Part shown: positions 44,684 through 55,300 of the stretch, in pieces
How positions within the stretch are numbered: the stretch's first letter is position 1
Layout: the number at the start of each line of letters is the position of its first letter
NCBI RefSeq assembly: GCF_000005505.3
Contig: NC_016134.3
Location: forward strand, 24,999,584 to 25,063,583
Length of the DNA stretch: 64,000 bases
Reading direction: 5' to 3'
Source: Brachypodium distachyon
Lineage: Eukaryota > Streptophyta > Magnoliopsida > Poales > Poaceae
Translations under genes and position numbers: made by a program
Notes under the pieces: generated by a model
The model's database searches: none
The model's input: the letters and a program-made list of their open reading frames with translations, nothing else
Told to the model about the DNA's origin: nothing

Positions 44684-44984
44684 CTCACTCCGTCCGTATT
44701 TAGTAGGTGTTTTAGTTTTTGCACTGGCACCAAGCACTTCTGAACGCTTGCTTTTTGGACGAAACTCTCCCAGCGCTTGGCCTCACTTGCATTCACTTTA
44801 TTGGCTTCTTCGATTTTGTTGCCCAATTAATTGAGATGAATACGCGTTGATTCAACCAAGTGTAAGGTTGTGGGAGTAATGACAGGGGTAACATCGGTAG
44901 TACAGGCCCCAAAAGACCAAGACGCATGGTACAGGTGGACATGTCTGATCAAATAAAACGCCTCGTTAAGGCGGACCGACGGAG
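44684..44984. mobile_element. Stowaway-like MITE, 301 bp
   Basis: Left end CTCACTCCGTCCGTATTTAG and right end CGGACCGACGGAG are inverted repeats directly flanked by TA (44,682-44,683 and 44,985-44,986), the Tc1/Mariner target duplication. Confidence 0.8.
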
Positions 44985-45282
44985 TACCTTCCAAAAATTG
45001 GTTCATCATTTCACACAAGACAAGAACCACTATTTCAAAATTCCGAAAAAAAAAAATTATTCACTCCACAAATGAGAGTTTTTTTTCTCCGTATATAATT
45101 GGTTTCTCCTGTTATGTAACCAAAAAAAATTCTATGAGACAGAAAAACCCTCCATTTATACAATTTAAGGATAGATAAGCATTTTCTTTTTACTTCACTA
45201 AACCTTTGAACCTAGAAGTTTCCCACATGGACAAAAAAACCCGACGAATGGGGACGGACAAAAGTCAAAACCGTGACCAGGG

Positions 45283-46080
45283 ATGGATATTGGGACGGCC
45301 AAGGACTATTTGCAGATTCCTCGGTTGCATCCTGTTACATGGGCAGCAGATATTTTGTGTGATGCTCAGTTTGATCAAGGCAGGAAGAAGATAATCTCTA
45401 TCATGGCTGCAATATGGGACTCAAGGAATAGATGGGCTCATGACGATACTGGTTTTGATGCGATCAAATCATCAGAGACAGTGCTAGAGACGTTGTCTGT
45501 TTTGGAGAGAAAACCTGCAAGGCCGGTTCGTTTGGCAAGACCGATATGCACCTGGCATGGACCACCAGACGGCCATGTGAAGATCAACTCCAATGGAGCG
45601 ATCCATGCGGATGAAGGAAGGGCCGCTAGTGGCCTGGTGGTGAGGGATGCAGCTAGTTTCATTGCTGCTCGTACCTGTGTTTATCAGGGGCTGTCTGATC
45701 CGTTGGTGATTGAAGCACTTGCTCTTCGTGATGCTTGCTGCCTTGCGCAGGAGAAGGGTTTTGTCAATGTCATTTGCGAGACCGACTGTGAAGACCTAGT
45801 ACGTTTATGGAAGAATCGAAGGTATCACCGAGCTGCGATTGCTCCTATTCTCAGTGAGATTGCTGAAGTTAGTTTATATTTTGTGAGTTTTCAAATTGTT
45901 TTTGTGCGTCGGTCAGCCAATTGTGCAGCGCGTGAGTGTGCTAGATATGCAGCTATGCACGGTGTTGCTACAGATTGGGTAGCTCAGGCCCCTAGTTTTC
46001 TTTTACAGAGTCTTCAGATTGATTGTAATCAAGCTTTTGAGTTAATAAAGTGGAAGTTTTAGCCTAAAAAAAAGGACTAT
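45283..46080 (+). pseudogene. 5'-truncated LINE retaining the RNase H domain
   Basis: An open frame of 259 codons (ATG 45,283 to TAG 46,062) has a linker MAAIWDSRNRWAHD and then an RVT_3-type RNase H. HVKINSNGAI stands where the first catalytic Asp normally sits (Asn here), followed by Glu in VIEALALRDACC, Asp in CETDCEDLV, and VRRSANCAARECARY at the end. A TAG and an eight-A tail follow at about 46,065-46,075. Plant L1 elements of one clade carry such a C-terminal RNase H, and the A tail supports LINE origin rather than a host gene. The RT and endonuclease are absent. With the Asn change the enzyme should be inactive although the frame is open. Confidence 0.78.
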
Positions 46081-46529
46081 CCGACGAGTGTCGTCCCTGT
46101 TGCCATCTTGACTCACCATGCAGTGTTGTTCGGGTAGCTTGGTTAGACTGTGAGCATCTTTTTTTTATTCAGGTGTCTTATTGTTCTGTTAACTTAGAAG
46201 TAGTCATTTCATAGTCAACATTATAACTATTCTGATGAATTTTTTTCATCTCTCATGTAATTTCACGAATGTCATATTTAGATCCAATGGTTCTTACCGG
46301 TTACATAGAAATTTCATGAATGTCATATTTAGATCCAATTTCACGAACGATATTTGTTTTAATCGAGAGAATTTAACTTCTCCATTGCAGGCTCCGTATT
46401 TGGTCTACTCTCATCAAGCTAGTGGATCGCCAACTGGCTTTGATGGCATGTGACAGTTTGGAGCAATTGGCCAAGGATTTTTTTACCCACAATGGGTGGC
46501 GGTCTAGTCTGCGGATTGAGTTTGCTTTT
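46081..46529. other. Non-coding with a 28-bp direct repeat
   Basis: TTTCACGAATGTCATATTTAGATCCAAT-type repeat units lie at about 46,260 and 46,312 (period about 52). It is probably LINE or MITE debris. Confidence 0.4.
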
Positions 46530-48350
46530 TTTTTCAAAAATGGAAGCTTATATTGATCTCAACGTTATATCCAGCGATACTACCAAAGAGTATCACACCT
46601 CCGGCCTCTGCGTCGAGACGCACACAGCCAAAGTACCACACAAAAGAAATATAACAACGCTAAGCAGACTCAATCCGACGACTAGACCGCCACTCATGAT
46701 GACTGAAAATGTCCCTGACCACTTGTTCGAACTTGCTACACGCCATCAAAGCCATTTGGCGATCTGCTGGCTTGAGTAGCGTAGACCAAGTACGGAGTCA
46801 AAGTGTGCATGAATATAACACCTGCATAGGAGAAGTTAATTTCTTGCAATTAAAAACATGATCATTTCTGCATAACCAAATTACCCAACATAGAGCTGCA
46901 GCCCCAACCAAAATAAGTGCTCTCAATTTATTATTAATCCCACGTAACCAAGACCCAAACGTATGAGAAACATCACGAGGGGGATAAAGATTAGAAGCTA
47001 TTTGGACTATTGACCATGCAGATCGAGAGACATGACACCGAAAAAAGAGGTGTACAATGGTTTGATCCTCATGACAGAAACTGCATTTTGAGCTACCCTT
47101 TCAGTTCCGCTTTAGCAAGTTGTCTTTAGTTAGAGTGACCCCGCGCCGCAAGAACCAAAGGAATATTTTTATTTTGAGAAGAACCTTTAACTTCCAAACC
47201 CATCGTTAGAATGGGGTATGTCAGAGTTAACCAAAGCCTGATACATTGACTTGACCGACAATAAACCACTAGGGTGAAGGTTCCAACGAAACTCGTCCCG
47301 TCCCAGGGAAAAAATTAACATTGACAAGGCGATTCAGGAGCTCCGTCCAGGCCACCAGTTTAGGTCCAACAAGACTACTCCTGAAGGACACATTCGGTGG
47401 GAAGGAAGCGAGAACCTATGCCAAAGTACCGTGCTTATTCCGAATAATAAGAAATAAGGAGGGATATTGGCCACGGAGGGGCTACCCCCCAAGCCAAGAA
47501 TCCTCCCAGAATCTCACTTGGGATCCGTCCTTGATAGAAAAAGATCCAAAACGGAAAAAAGACCGTTTGGCTTTCATCAGACAACCCCCCCCCCCCACCC
47601 ACCCCAGAAATGAGAATCCCCCGGTTTCCATTCGACCTGAGCAAGAGCCTGCGAACCAATATATTTGTTGCGTATCAGCTCCTTCCAAATACCGTCCTCA
47701 GACAAAAGTTTAAATAACCATTTGCTAAGAAGCGCAATATTGTTGGAATCAAGATCCTGGATACCCAAACCCCCTTGCTCTTTTGGCCTGCAAAGAATAC
47801 TCCATTTTGCGAGTCTATATTTCTTTTGTTGACTATCATTCTGCCAAAAGAACCTGGACCGAAAATAATCAAGCCTCTTGAGAACTCCACCTAGAATCTC
47901 AAAGAAGGACATCATATAAATGACCATGCTAGTGAGAACGGACTTGATGAGCAACCCCCCCCCCCCCCCCCGAGAGAGGTGCTTACCCATCCAACTCGCG
48001 AGTCTCTTCTCTAGTCGCTCTTCAACTCCCTTCCATTCGGAATTTTGAATTTTCCTATAATGGTATCGAATAGGCAAAGACCCCATCTCACAACCAAACA
48101 ACTCTGAATATTGCACAGTAGAGTCCAAGGCCTCGCCAAAGCAAAAGTGTTCACTTTTATGAAAATTAATTTTTAAACCAGACAGTTGCTCAAACATATA
48201 AAGCACAAGTTTGAGATTTCGGGACTTATCCAGATTATGCTCCATAAAAAGCATTGTATCGTCCGCATATTGTATAATAGATAAGTCGCCATCGACAAGA
48301 TGGGGCACAACTCCACCAATTAGACCATCCTCACGAGCTCTCTGATGTAG
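46530..48350 (-). mobile_element. L1-type LINE, 5'-truncated, degenerate
   Basis: On the minus strand, from 48,308: HLVDGDLSIIQYADDTMLF (RT catalytic motif), FEQLSGLKINFHKSEHFCFG, RLDYFRSRFFWQNDS and KEQGGLGIQDLDSNNIALL. The zinc-finger part follows in broken frames towards 47,000. The 3' end carries GGCTGTGTGCGTCTCGACGC (minus, about 46,630-46,611) and a poly-A (T run at 46,529-46,538 on plus). Same family as the LINE at 1-2.66 kb. Two C-runs on plus (47,585-47,595 and 47,955-47,971) replace coding sequence with Gly-rich stretches, and a short deletion removes residues after LPIRY. Confidence 0.9.
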
Positions 48351-48364
48351 TAATTGAATTCCAT

Positions 48365-48470
48365 TTCGTACTTGTGGCTGTGTGCGTTACGGCGCAGAGG
48401 CCGGGGGTGTTGTATACTTTCCATATAGCTTTGAGATCAATAATAGCTTCAATTTTCGAAAAGAAAAAAA
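48365..48470 (+). mobile_element. LINE 3' end fragment in opposite orientation
   Basis: GTGGCTGTGTGCGTTACGGC, CGCAGAGGCCGGGGGT, TTGAGATCAATAATAGCTTC and an A-rich tail (48,458-48,470) are the LINE 3' terminus on the plus strand. It abuts the truncated 5' side of the minus-strand LINE. Only about 100 bp survive. Confidence 0.8.
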
Positions 48471-50328
48471 TTTCTCAGAAATAACTAGGCTGTTTTTTTA
48501 CCCCAGTTTTTTTCTCTAACTAACTAGTCAACATTTTTCAATTTTAATTGATGAACACAGAGAATTACTCCATTTCGAGATAAAGAATAATATATCTGAT
48601 GAGATATGACAAGTGGGCCCGGCAACCAAATCAGTTTGTATGTCTGCCGACGGGGTATCTTGTGATTCGCAGTCGCATTTTAGCCATGTGCTACGCAAAA
48701 GAATTTACGGTCTCTAAACGTTAAATATATAATTAAACGACGAAGATCAAGATCTGCTCGATCCGGCACCGTACAGAGTAGAGCGCGATGATTGAATACA
48801 ATTTAGCCAACCTGTAGGAGCGGTTGGTATTGCGTCGCCTTTTGGAAGCAACTCGCAAAGAAAGCATGGTCACCACCAAACGCAGTCCCGTTCCGTTAAA
48901 TTTGTAACCATACAAACTATATGTATAATCAGTAGCCAACTTTTCAAATTGGGTCAATTATCGGTCTAGCTAGTACAGTAGTAAGTGTTTACCTTTTCTT
49001 TTTTGGGGGGGAAGCTACATAATAGAGTTGATAATTGACTGTAAAGTTGGGAAGGGAGTGATAACGATCCTTCTGGCTTTTCCTGGGACTGAAAGTAGCC
49101 ATATTTTATAGAATCAACTTGCAGACGATGCATTGGATCTTAAACACAGTTACGCTAAGCATGCCAACAATTGGTTCAATTATGCTCACCTGTACAGATA
49201 ATGAGGAGGCAATGTGATAAGCTTCTATCAGTGGGATGCTAATGCATGCTTCGGCTTTGTGCGGGGGAACATAAGGCATTTTTTGCTTGTGAATTTTGTG
49301 TTTTGAAGCGGAAAAAAAGGGAGAGAGTTAGCCAAGTGCTGTGTTTGATTCCTTAAACATGCAACCAGTCACGCCGTGTCTGAAGGTTATCTGTACCTTG
49401 TGCAACTTGGCCATGTGTAATGAACTGAAGGACATTGGTGGGATTCCGAATCTAAAACGGTGGAACGGACATTTTATTTTCCTATAGAGATGGTCACGAC
49501 TCGTCCTTAAAACCACCACAATTTTGTGCCAACTCTCCAAAAAATTCACACACAGAATCCACTAAACAGGACGTTTCAGACTTTCAAGTTCAATCAATGT
49601 GTTTCAGTAATACTCCTTAATCCGGGACAGAGGGAGTACCATTTTTGGGGTTCCTTATCCTTGTTCACTGCATTGTAAGCAGATTTTCTCATCACCTTGC
49701 ATCAGATAGGCCGTCTCAGATCTAATTAACTTCAAATTGAGCATAATGTCTTTTGTCTAAAGATACCCACGAGCTAGCTTACAGAAATGTTTACTCACCG
49801 CAATTCCTGTTGCTTACTCCGCTGGGGCAGGGAGGGACTAGAGTCTGTCTTTATACACTGCATAGTATCATCACTCTTCCATTTCATCACCAACAAAAGT
49901 TAGAGACGGGGCCTGACGGGATGATGGGGCGGCTGGAGGGGAGTCGGGGAGATTTGGGGAGCAGCGCAGGATGGGTGCTCCCTGCGACCCTGCTTGCCGG
50001 CCAACGGCACAAGGCCGTGTTTGGGGAATGAACGACATGCTTTGGCTCCTGCACATGACCTTCTCTGGCGTCTGCCTCCCATGTGACAGCAAGGGAATTC
50101 GCTCATCAGCGGAGGTTAACCGCGGCTTGCACGCTGCAAATCAGGAGTTCAGGACGGCGTGGTTTGCTCTTCTAGGGACACTTGTTCCTTCTGGTCCTCT
50201 CGTGTGACTGTCTCTTGACGTGCCGGAACTGGCGGCGGAGGGAGTGAACTCCGCCGAGAACCCCCTTTCGGAAAGTGTAAAGCAGAGGTGACAGTTAAAC
50301 ACTAGGCATTTGTTTTAGGAATGGAATA
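48471..50328. other. Intergenic, no gene recognised
   Basis: A tiny TACTCC...GGGAGTA remnant at 49,610-49,638 looks like a nearly emptied Stowaway site. The GC-rich block 49,900-50,260 has an open frame of 78 codons (49,971-50,207) without family resemblance. Confidence 0.4.
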
Positions 50329-50695
50329 AGAAGTGAACGTTCGCTCTCTAGCCTTCTGGCGTGACGGATAAAGTTGCCAGCCTCGCAGAACTAAAGTTGC
50401 CATCGTCACAGGCTAAAGTTGCCGGCCTAATAGAACCAAAGTTGCCATCTCACGCAACTAAAACGTTCGTTCCATAGTCTTCTAGCGCGACGAGACAAAG
50501 TTGCCATCCGTATAGAACTAAAGTTGTCACCTTCACAGACTAAAGCTGCCACTCTACAGAACTAAAAGTTGCCATCCACGAACCTAAACTTGCCACCCCA
50601 CAAAGACACGTGCCACGATTTCAGACATAATCTTTTCCGATCGAATGGCCAATAGAGCGTTCGCTCCGAGAAACTAAAAAGCGAACGTTCGCTTA
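50329..50695. mobile_element. TIR element containing a 23-bp minisatellite
   Basis: Ends AAGTGAACGTTCGCTCTCTA (left) and CTAAAAAGCGAACGTTCGCTT (right) are inverted. Between them about nine units of period 22-24 bp repeat the core TAAAGTTGCCATC plus a variable AGAAC half. Examples start at 50,369, 50,392, 50,414 and 50,437, and the array runs to about 50,600. Non-coding. The superfamily is unclear; no clean target duplication was found. Confidence 0.8.
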
Positions 50696-52319
50696 TTATA
50701 AATCCGTTTGTTTTATCTTATTTCGGGTTTCAAGGAAAGAAAATAGAACTGTGACGCATAATTTAAGAATAATAATCGTTTCACCAAAGAGAGTAATTTT
50801 CTATTCCAGATAGCAATTCTTAGTTACTTTGTCCATTATTGGTTGAACAGATAATCGAAATTGAAAAAAAAAACTGTCTTCTATAATCTTGTTGTTTAGC
50901 TTGTCAAAGTGAAGAGGGATCTATACCCAAGGGATCTACCCTCAAGAGATCTGTCCACGTAATTTGGCTGGGTAACGCTCCTTGATTTTGCATCGCATTG
51001 AACCCTTGCATTCACAAATCGGTCACAACTCACGAGACCGTCACCATGGAGTCAAGACTCAAGACCCTTGAGCCTTAGCCGAAACAGTCTCCCAGACTCC
51101 CATTCTTATTCTGAACCACCAGACTATCAATCCCTAATGCTCATTAGTCACCTATCAACAAAAGTGTATCTAATAGAAGGTTTCATCAAGACAATAACAA
51201 GACTATCAGTTTGAATCACAAGTTTTAGTGACGTCAGTTTGTTCCAGGCTTCTATCCATTCTAATATTGCATTTGAAGCAACCCCATGTTTCCTTCAACC
51301 CTGTTTTGAACTTTGGGTGGAGATTATTTCCAATGATCCAATAGAAATACCACTCATACAAACAGCTTCTTAAGGTCTTCAGTCCTCGCAGCACAGACAC
51401 CTCATCACATTCCAACATTGGTCATTCTTGCTAAATCTATATAAAATTTACAAATGCCACCACAAAGTAACCAAGTATGACAACTGTCACCACTGTTCAC
51501 AACGTAATAAAAGGATTGGAATGTATATATCCATTAGGAGTGGAGACTCGAATCTAGGAATATCTTCTTAACATAGAGAAATTTGCATAGCAATTGAAAG
51601 TAATTCGTTCCATGAGTTCATACTTTAATTTACCCAGGTATCCACAATGGCAATATGTTTCTCATTGAAAGAAAAGAAGTCCCAGAAAAGTTGGCAACAG
51701 TAAGATCCCAAAGCCATTTTGTCCTCTGACGAGGACAGGTTTCCATTAGCTATCTGCTAGGTGTATCCAATTTTAGCTGCTTGACAATCTTCTTCTCACA
51801 ACCAGGTTCCAATTGGCAAAGGTGGTATTTATGCTTCCCATGAAGATTATCCTAGAAAATTTACCCTCATACGAGAGTAGGTTTCCTTTCCACCGACCAA
51901 TTCACTTAATCACTTTGTCCACTATTGCTTGAATATCTTCTTTTTTTAGCTTGTAAAACCAAAGAGGGATACACTGAGACAGGATGAGCAGCAGGCGCTC
52001 ATTCAGCTGGCTGCTTAGTGCTCCCCTATTCTTTAACACGCTACAGTTAGTTAACCTGTCTCACCTAAAGAAGATAGTTTAGCCCACACTGAGAACGGGC
52101 ACAATCAAAGAAAACTGGGTAATAATTCTGGGGTATTTTTCCTTTTCCCTTTTACGTGAGTGGACAGCCTAACGGCAACTAATACATCAAGAAGAGCTAT
52201 GATCTAACCAGCACAACCCTAACTGGAATTAGCATTTTTACAGGAAAATATAAACTATGAATGCACAGAGTGGAAAATTTGTTTAGAGAGCTGAACTCCG
52301 ATAAAGCATACAACTGTCT
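50696..52319. other. 3' flank of CNOT11 with dispersed repeats
   Basis: Includes diverged copies of a CTTTGTCCAYTATTG...AGCTTGT...GAGGGAT module at about 50,828-50,930 and 51,913-51,972. A 95-bp inverted pair GAGACAGG/CCTGTCTC lies at 51,975-52,060. Part may be the CNOT11 3' UTR; the poly-A site could not be placed. Confidence 0.4.
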
Positions 52320-55300
52320 TCACTCTAAAGATTTGAGAAGCCTGAAAAGACCAGCTGCTTCTCTTATTCGGGAGAACGTGATGCAGAATGCTTGTACCTC
52401 AATGAAGAGATCCTCAACTGCAAAAAATAAATAAATAAAAACTTAAACAGTAACAATTTCAATCTTAATCTACAAAGGAATAGGTATTGAAATGACCAAT
52501 CTCCCATTTTAGAAAGAGGGTCATTCTATGTAACTGATGTGAAACAAGAAGTAACTATATTCAGCAGTCAAAAGATAGTGGGTCTTGCTTAAAATTGTCA
52601 CAACTCACAATAGTACAGAACATTTCAGGGAGCCCAGTCTGGCATATATGACACCATTTCATCCATATTTTTTGGCAGAACATATTTATTGCATCAGACC
52701 AATATAGCTTGCAAAGAACAAGCAAGTTTTAAAGAATTTTCAACCACAAAAGGTTATGGATCATGATAATAGATATAGAAAATAGAATTGCATTAAAAAG
52801 TATCTGACCATCGCGAATTGATATACTCACCATTTATTATCTTGTTTCGAATAAGACTCTGTAGAAAAACACAAACTAGTCTCACTAGTCTGTTTTGCAT
52901 GTACTTATCCTGCAAGCAATGTCATCACATAAATTTTTCTGAGTGTTCAAGATAACAAAGATACTAATGTTCACAACAGGAAATGAATAGAACTCATCGC
53001 ACATGCAACTGTTAAAATCTTCTAAATATGGATTTTCTTTCAAACAGCCAACGAAGACAACACTATGCCCTAAATTAGCATGCGGAAGGAAAGGGGAACA
53101 GTAAACAGAGGTAAAAGTATGGCCTGGGGATGGCTATGGTTGATATCAGCCTGGGTGCAAGAAAACAGTAGTGTCAGTTTAAAGAAATCTTGGAGCCCAC
53201 AAATTCCCATTCTGCTCAAATTCAAAGATGTATAATTAAATTTTGATTAACACACACACACACCACCCAGAGACAATGAATTTATGTACGTTTCCAATTT
53301 GTGGTACTAGGTAAGAACAACATGCAAGTCAGAAGCACGGAAATGTTCCACAGATATATAAAATGTAAGGGAGGTCCACACAATGCAGTACATCAATAAA
53401 GATAATGACAAAATCCCTCCTGCTAGTAAGACAATCATAACTTGATTGAGTACATCGACAACTGAGATCAGTAAAAGAACAATTTAGCATACAGAAAACT
53501 AAATAGCAGAATTCACAATCTCACTCCTGGGTTTAATGAAAGTACGTTTTATATTCTAAACTTGTACGACTATTAAGCAACTAATGTTATGCACCACATT
53601 TTCTATAAGAATCCAAGATGATCACCTCTAAACTTCCTGGAAAAAAAAGACTTGCACAATTAAGAACAAACCTTAATATTTTGACATGACCGGATGCAGT
53701 TTGAGATGTAGTCCTGAATGAATCCAGGCGGTAGATCTACCGCTGTAGTAAGCCTGTTTACAACCTCCATTGAATGTAGGCTCATTTCCATGCTCACAAG
53801 AATATCAAAGTAACTGTTAAACAAAAAGGCAAGTGCGTAAAATGTTACCGGCAGAATACAGAAAATAATAAATAAAGAACAGATAAATGGAACATCTTGT
53901 GTACATACGAATCGATGTCTGGAGAGTTGATCAACTTTGACAGAACATCAACAGCAATGAGTGGATTATGTTCAACAAGGTCCTGAAACAAGAATTTCAG
54001 ACCATCAACATTAAGCATGGAGCCAATCCATTAATCCAACATGTTATCAGGAGCACATACAGGGAGCTTCTCTGGTGTCATCGCACAGTGATAAACTAGC
54101 TTCCAGTCTTTCGCTAAATCTAGCACAACTTGCTGCAAGAAGGATGAATCCATTAGACATGTAACATTATCTAAATAGCCAGTATAGTAGCAGACTAGGG
54201 GTGGTGACCACTATAGCGATCATCCATGCGCAGATAAAACACTTATTTTAACGGTGCAGCTACGCATGCTGTGCTAGTTGGCTACAATCAATTTGCATAT
54301 TCCATGTTTATACAATACCAACACAATTTCATTTGTATTCATAATACTAACTTTCCTATCAAGTTGTGTTCGCTCATTCTTTTTTGCATGGAACCCGTTT
54401 TTTCTTCTGTTTTTAGGAGAACAATATGGGAAGGGAGAGCTTTACTGAAATAGCTGTTTTCAATTATTGACTCCAAGACTGATGTCACCACACAAGCTAT
54501 TGAGTTTTGATCTGTTGACACAACATTTAGTACACAATGTTCTAAGTGGTAGCAAACCAAAAGGTAACGAATTTGGACTTCACCTATTTTCCTAACTTAA
54601 CAAAAGCATTTAATGTTCTAAATAGTCATAGAAGGTATCAATACCTCACTAAATATATTCCTCCAAAACACATCTAATCTTTCCAACTTCTTTTCGGGAA
54701 AAGGAAAAGCTTTACGTCTTGACGCATTAATAGAGAGAGAGAGAGTTATCTAAAAGGCTACGGGAAGGCCCACATCCCAAGGATACAACCCAATAAGTGC
54801 TAGGCACCGCCAGGATTAGCGCTGCGAGTCCCGCCGCCCTGCCTTAGCCCACATGAGCCTCAGCCCTGATCGTGATCAACCAAGCTGTTCGGGTGCGTGT
54901 TGCCGAAGACGGTTGCGTGATCAACCAAGCTGTGAGGATGATCAGGAGGTCCCCTTGCGAACCGCGGCGGGGGCTGAGTGGGTGGCCTGTTGCCACCACT
55001 CCACAAAGTCATCTTCAGCAACGAGCAGCCTCACGGTCAATCTGATCCACGAGAGCACCTCATGCCACAGGGTGCTGGAGAAGGGGCAGCAAATAAGGAG
55101 GCGGTTCATGGTCTCCTCTGACTGGTAGCACAGCAGGCATCCATGCCTTGCCCGCCTCTTCGCTGTCCAACATTGATCCTGACACGCTAGACAAATGAAG
55201 AACTTGGTGCCCAGGATCGCCAGTTCCATTTCCACAAGGGAGACGATTGCCCCCAGGAAGAGGGTGCTGTAGCAGGACATGGAAGAGTACTGGCCGCTGG

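Noticed and set aside
46530..48470. Twin-priming (5' inversion) of one LINE
   Set aside because: Both oppositely oriented parts carry a complete 3' terminus, which one twin-primed copy cannot have.
49971..50207. Open frame of 78 codons in a GC-rich block
   Set aside because: No recognisable domain and no flanking gene structure.
50369..50600. 23-bp repeats considered as a CRISPR array
   Set aside because: Units are contiguous and degenerate, lie between TIRs, and the genome is a plant.
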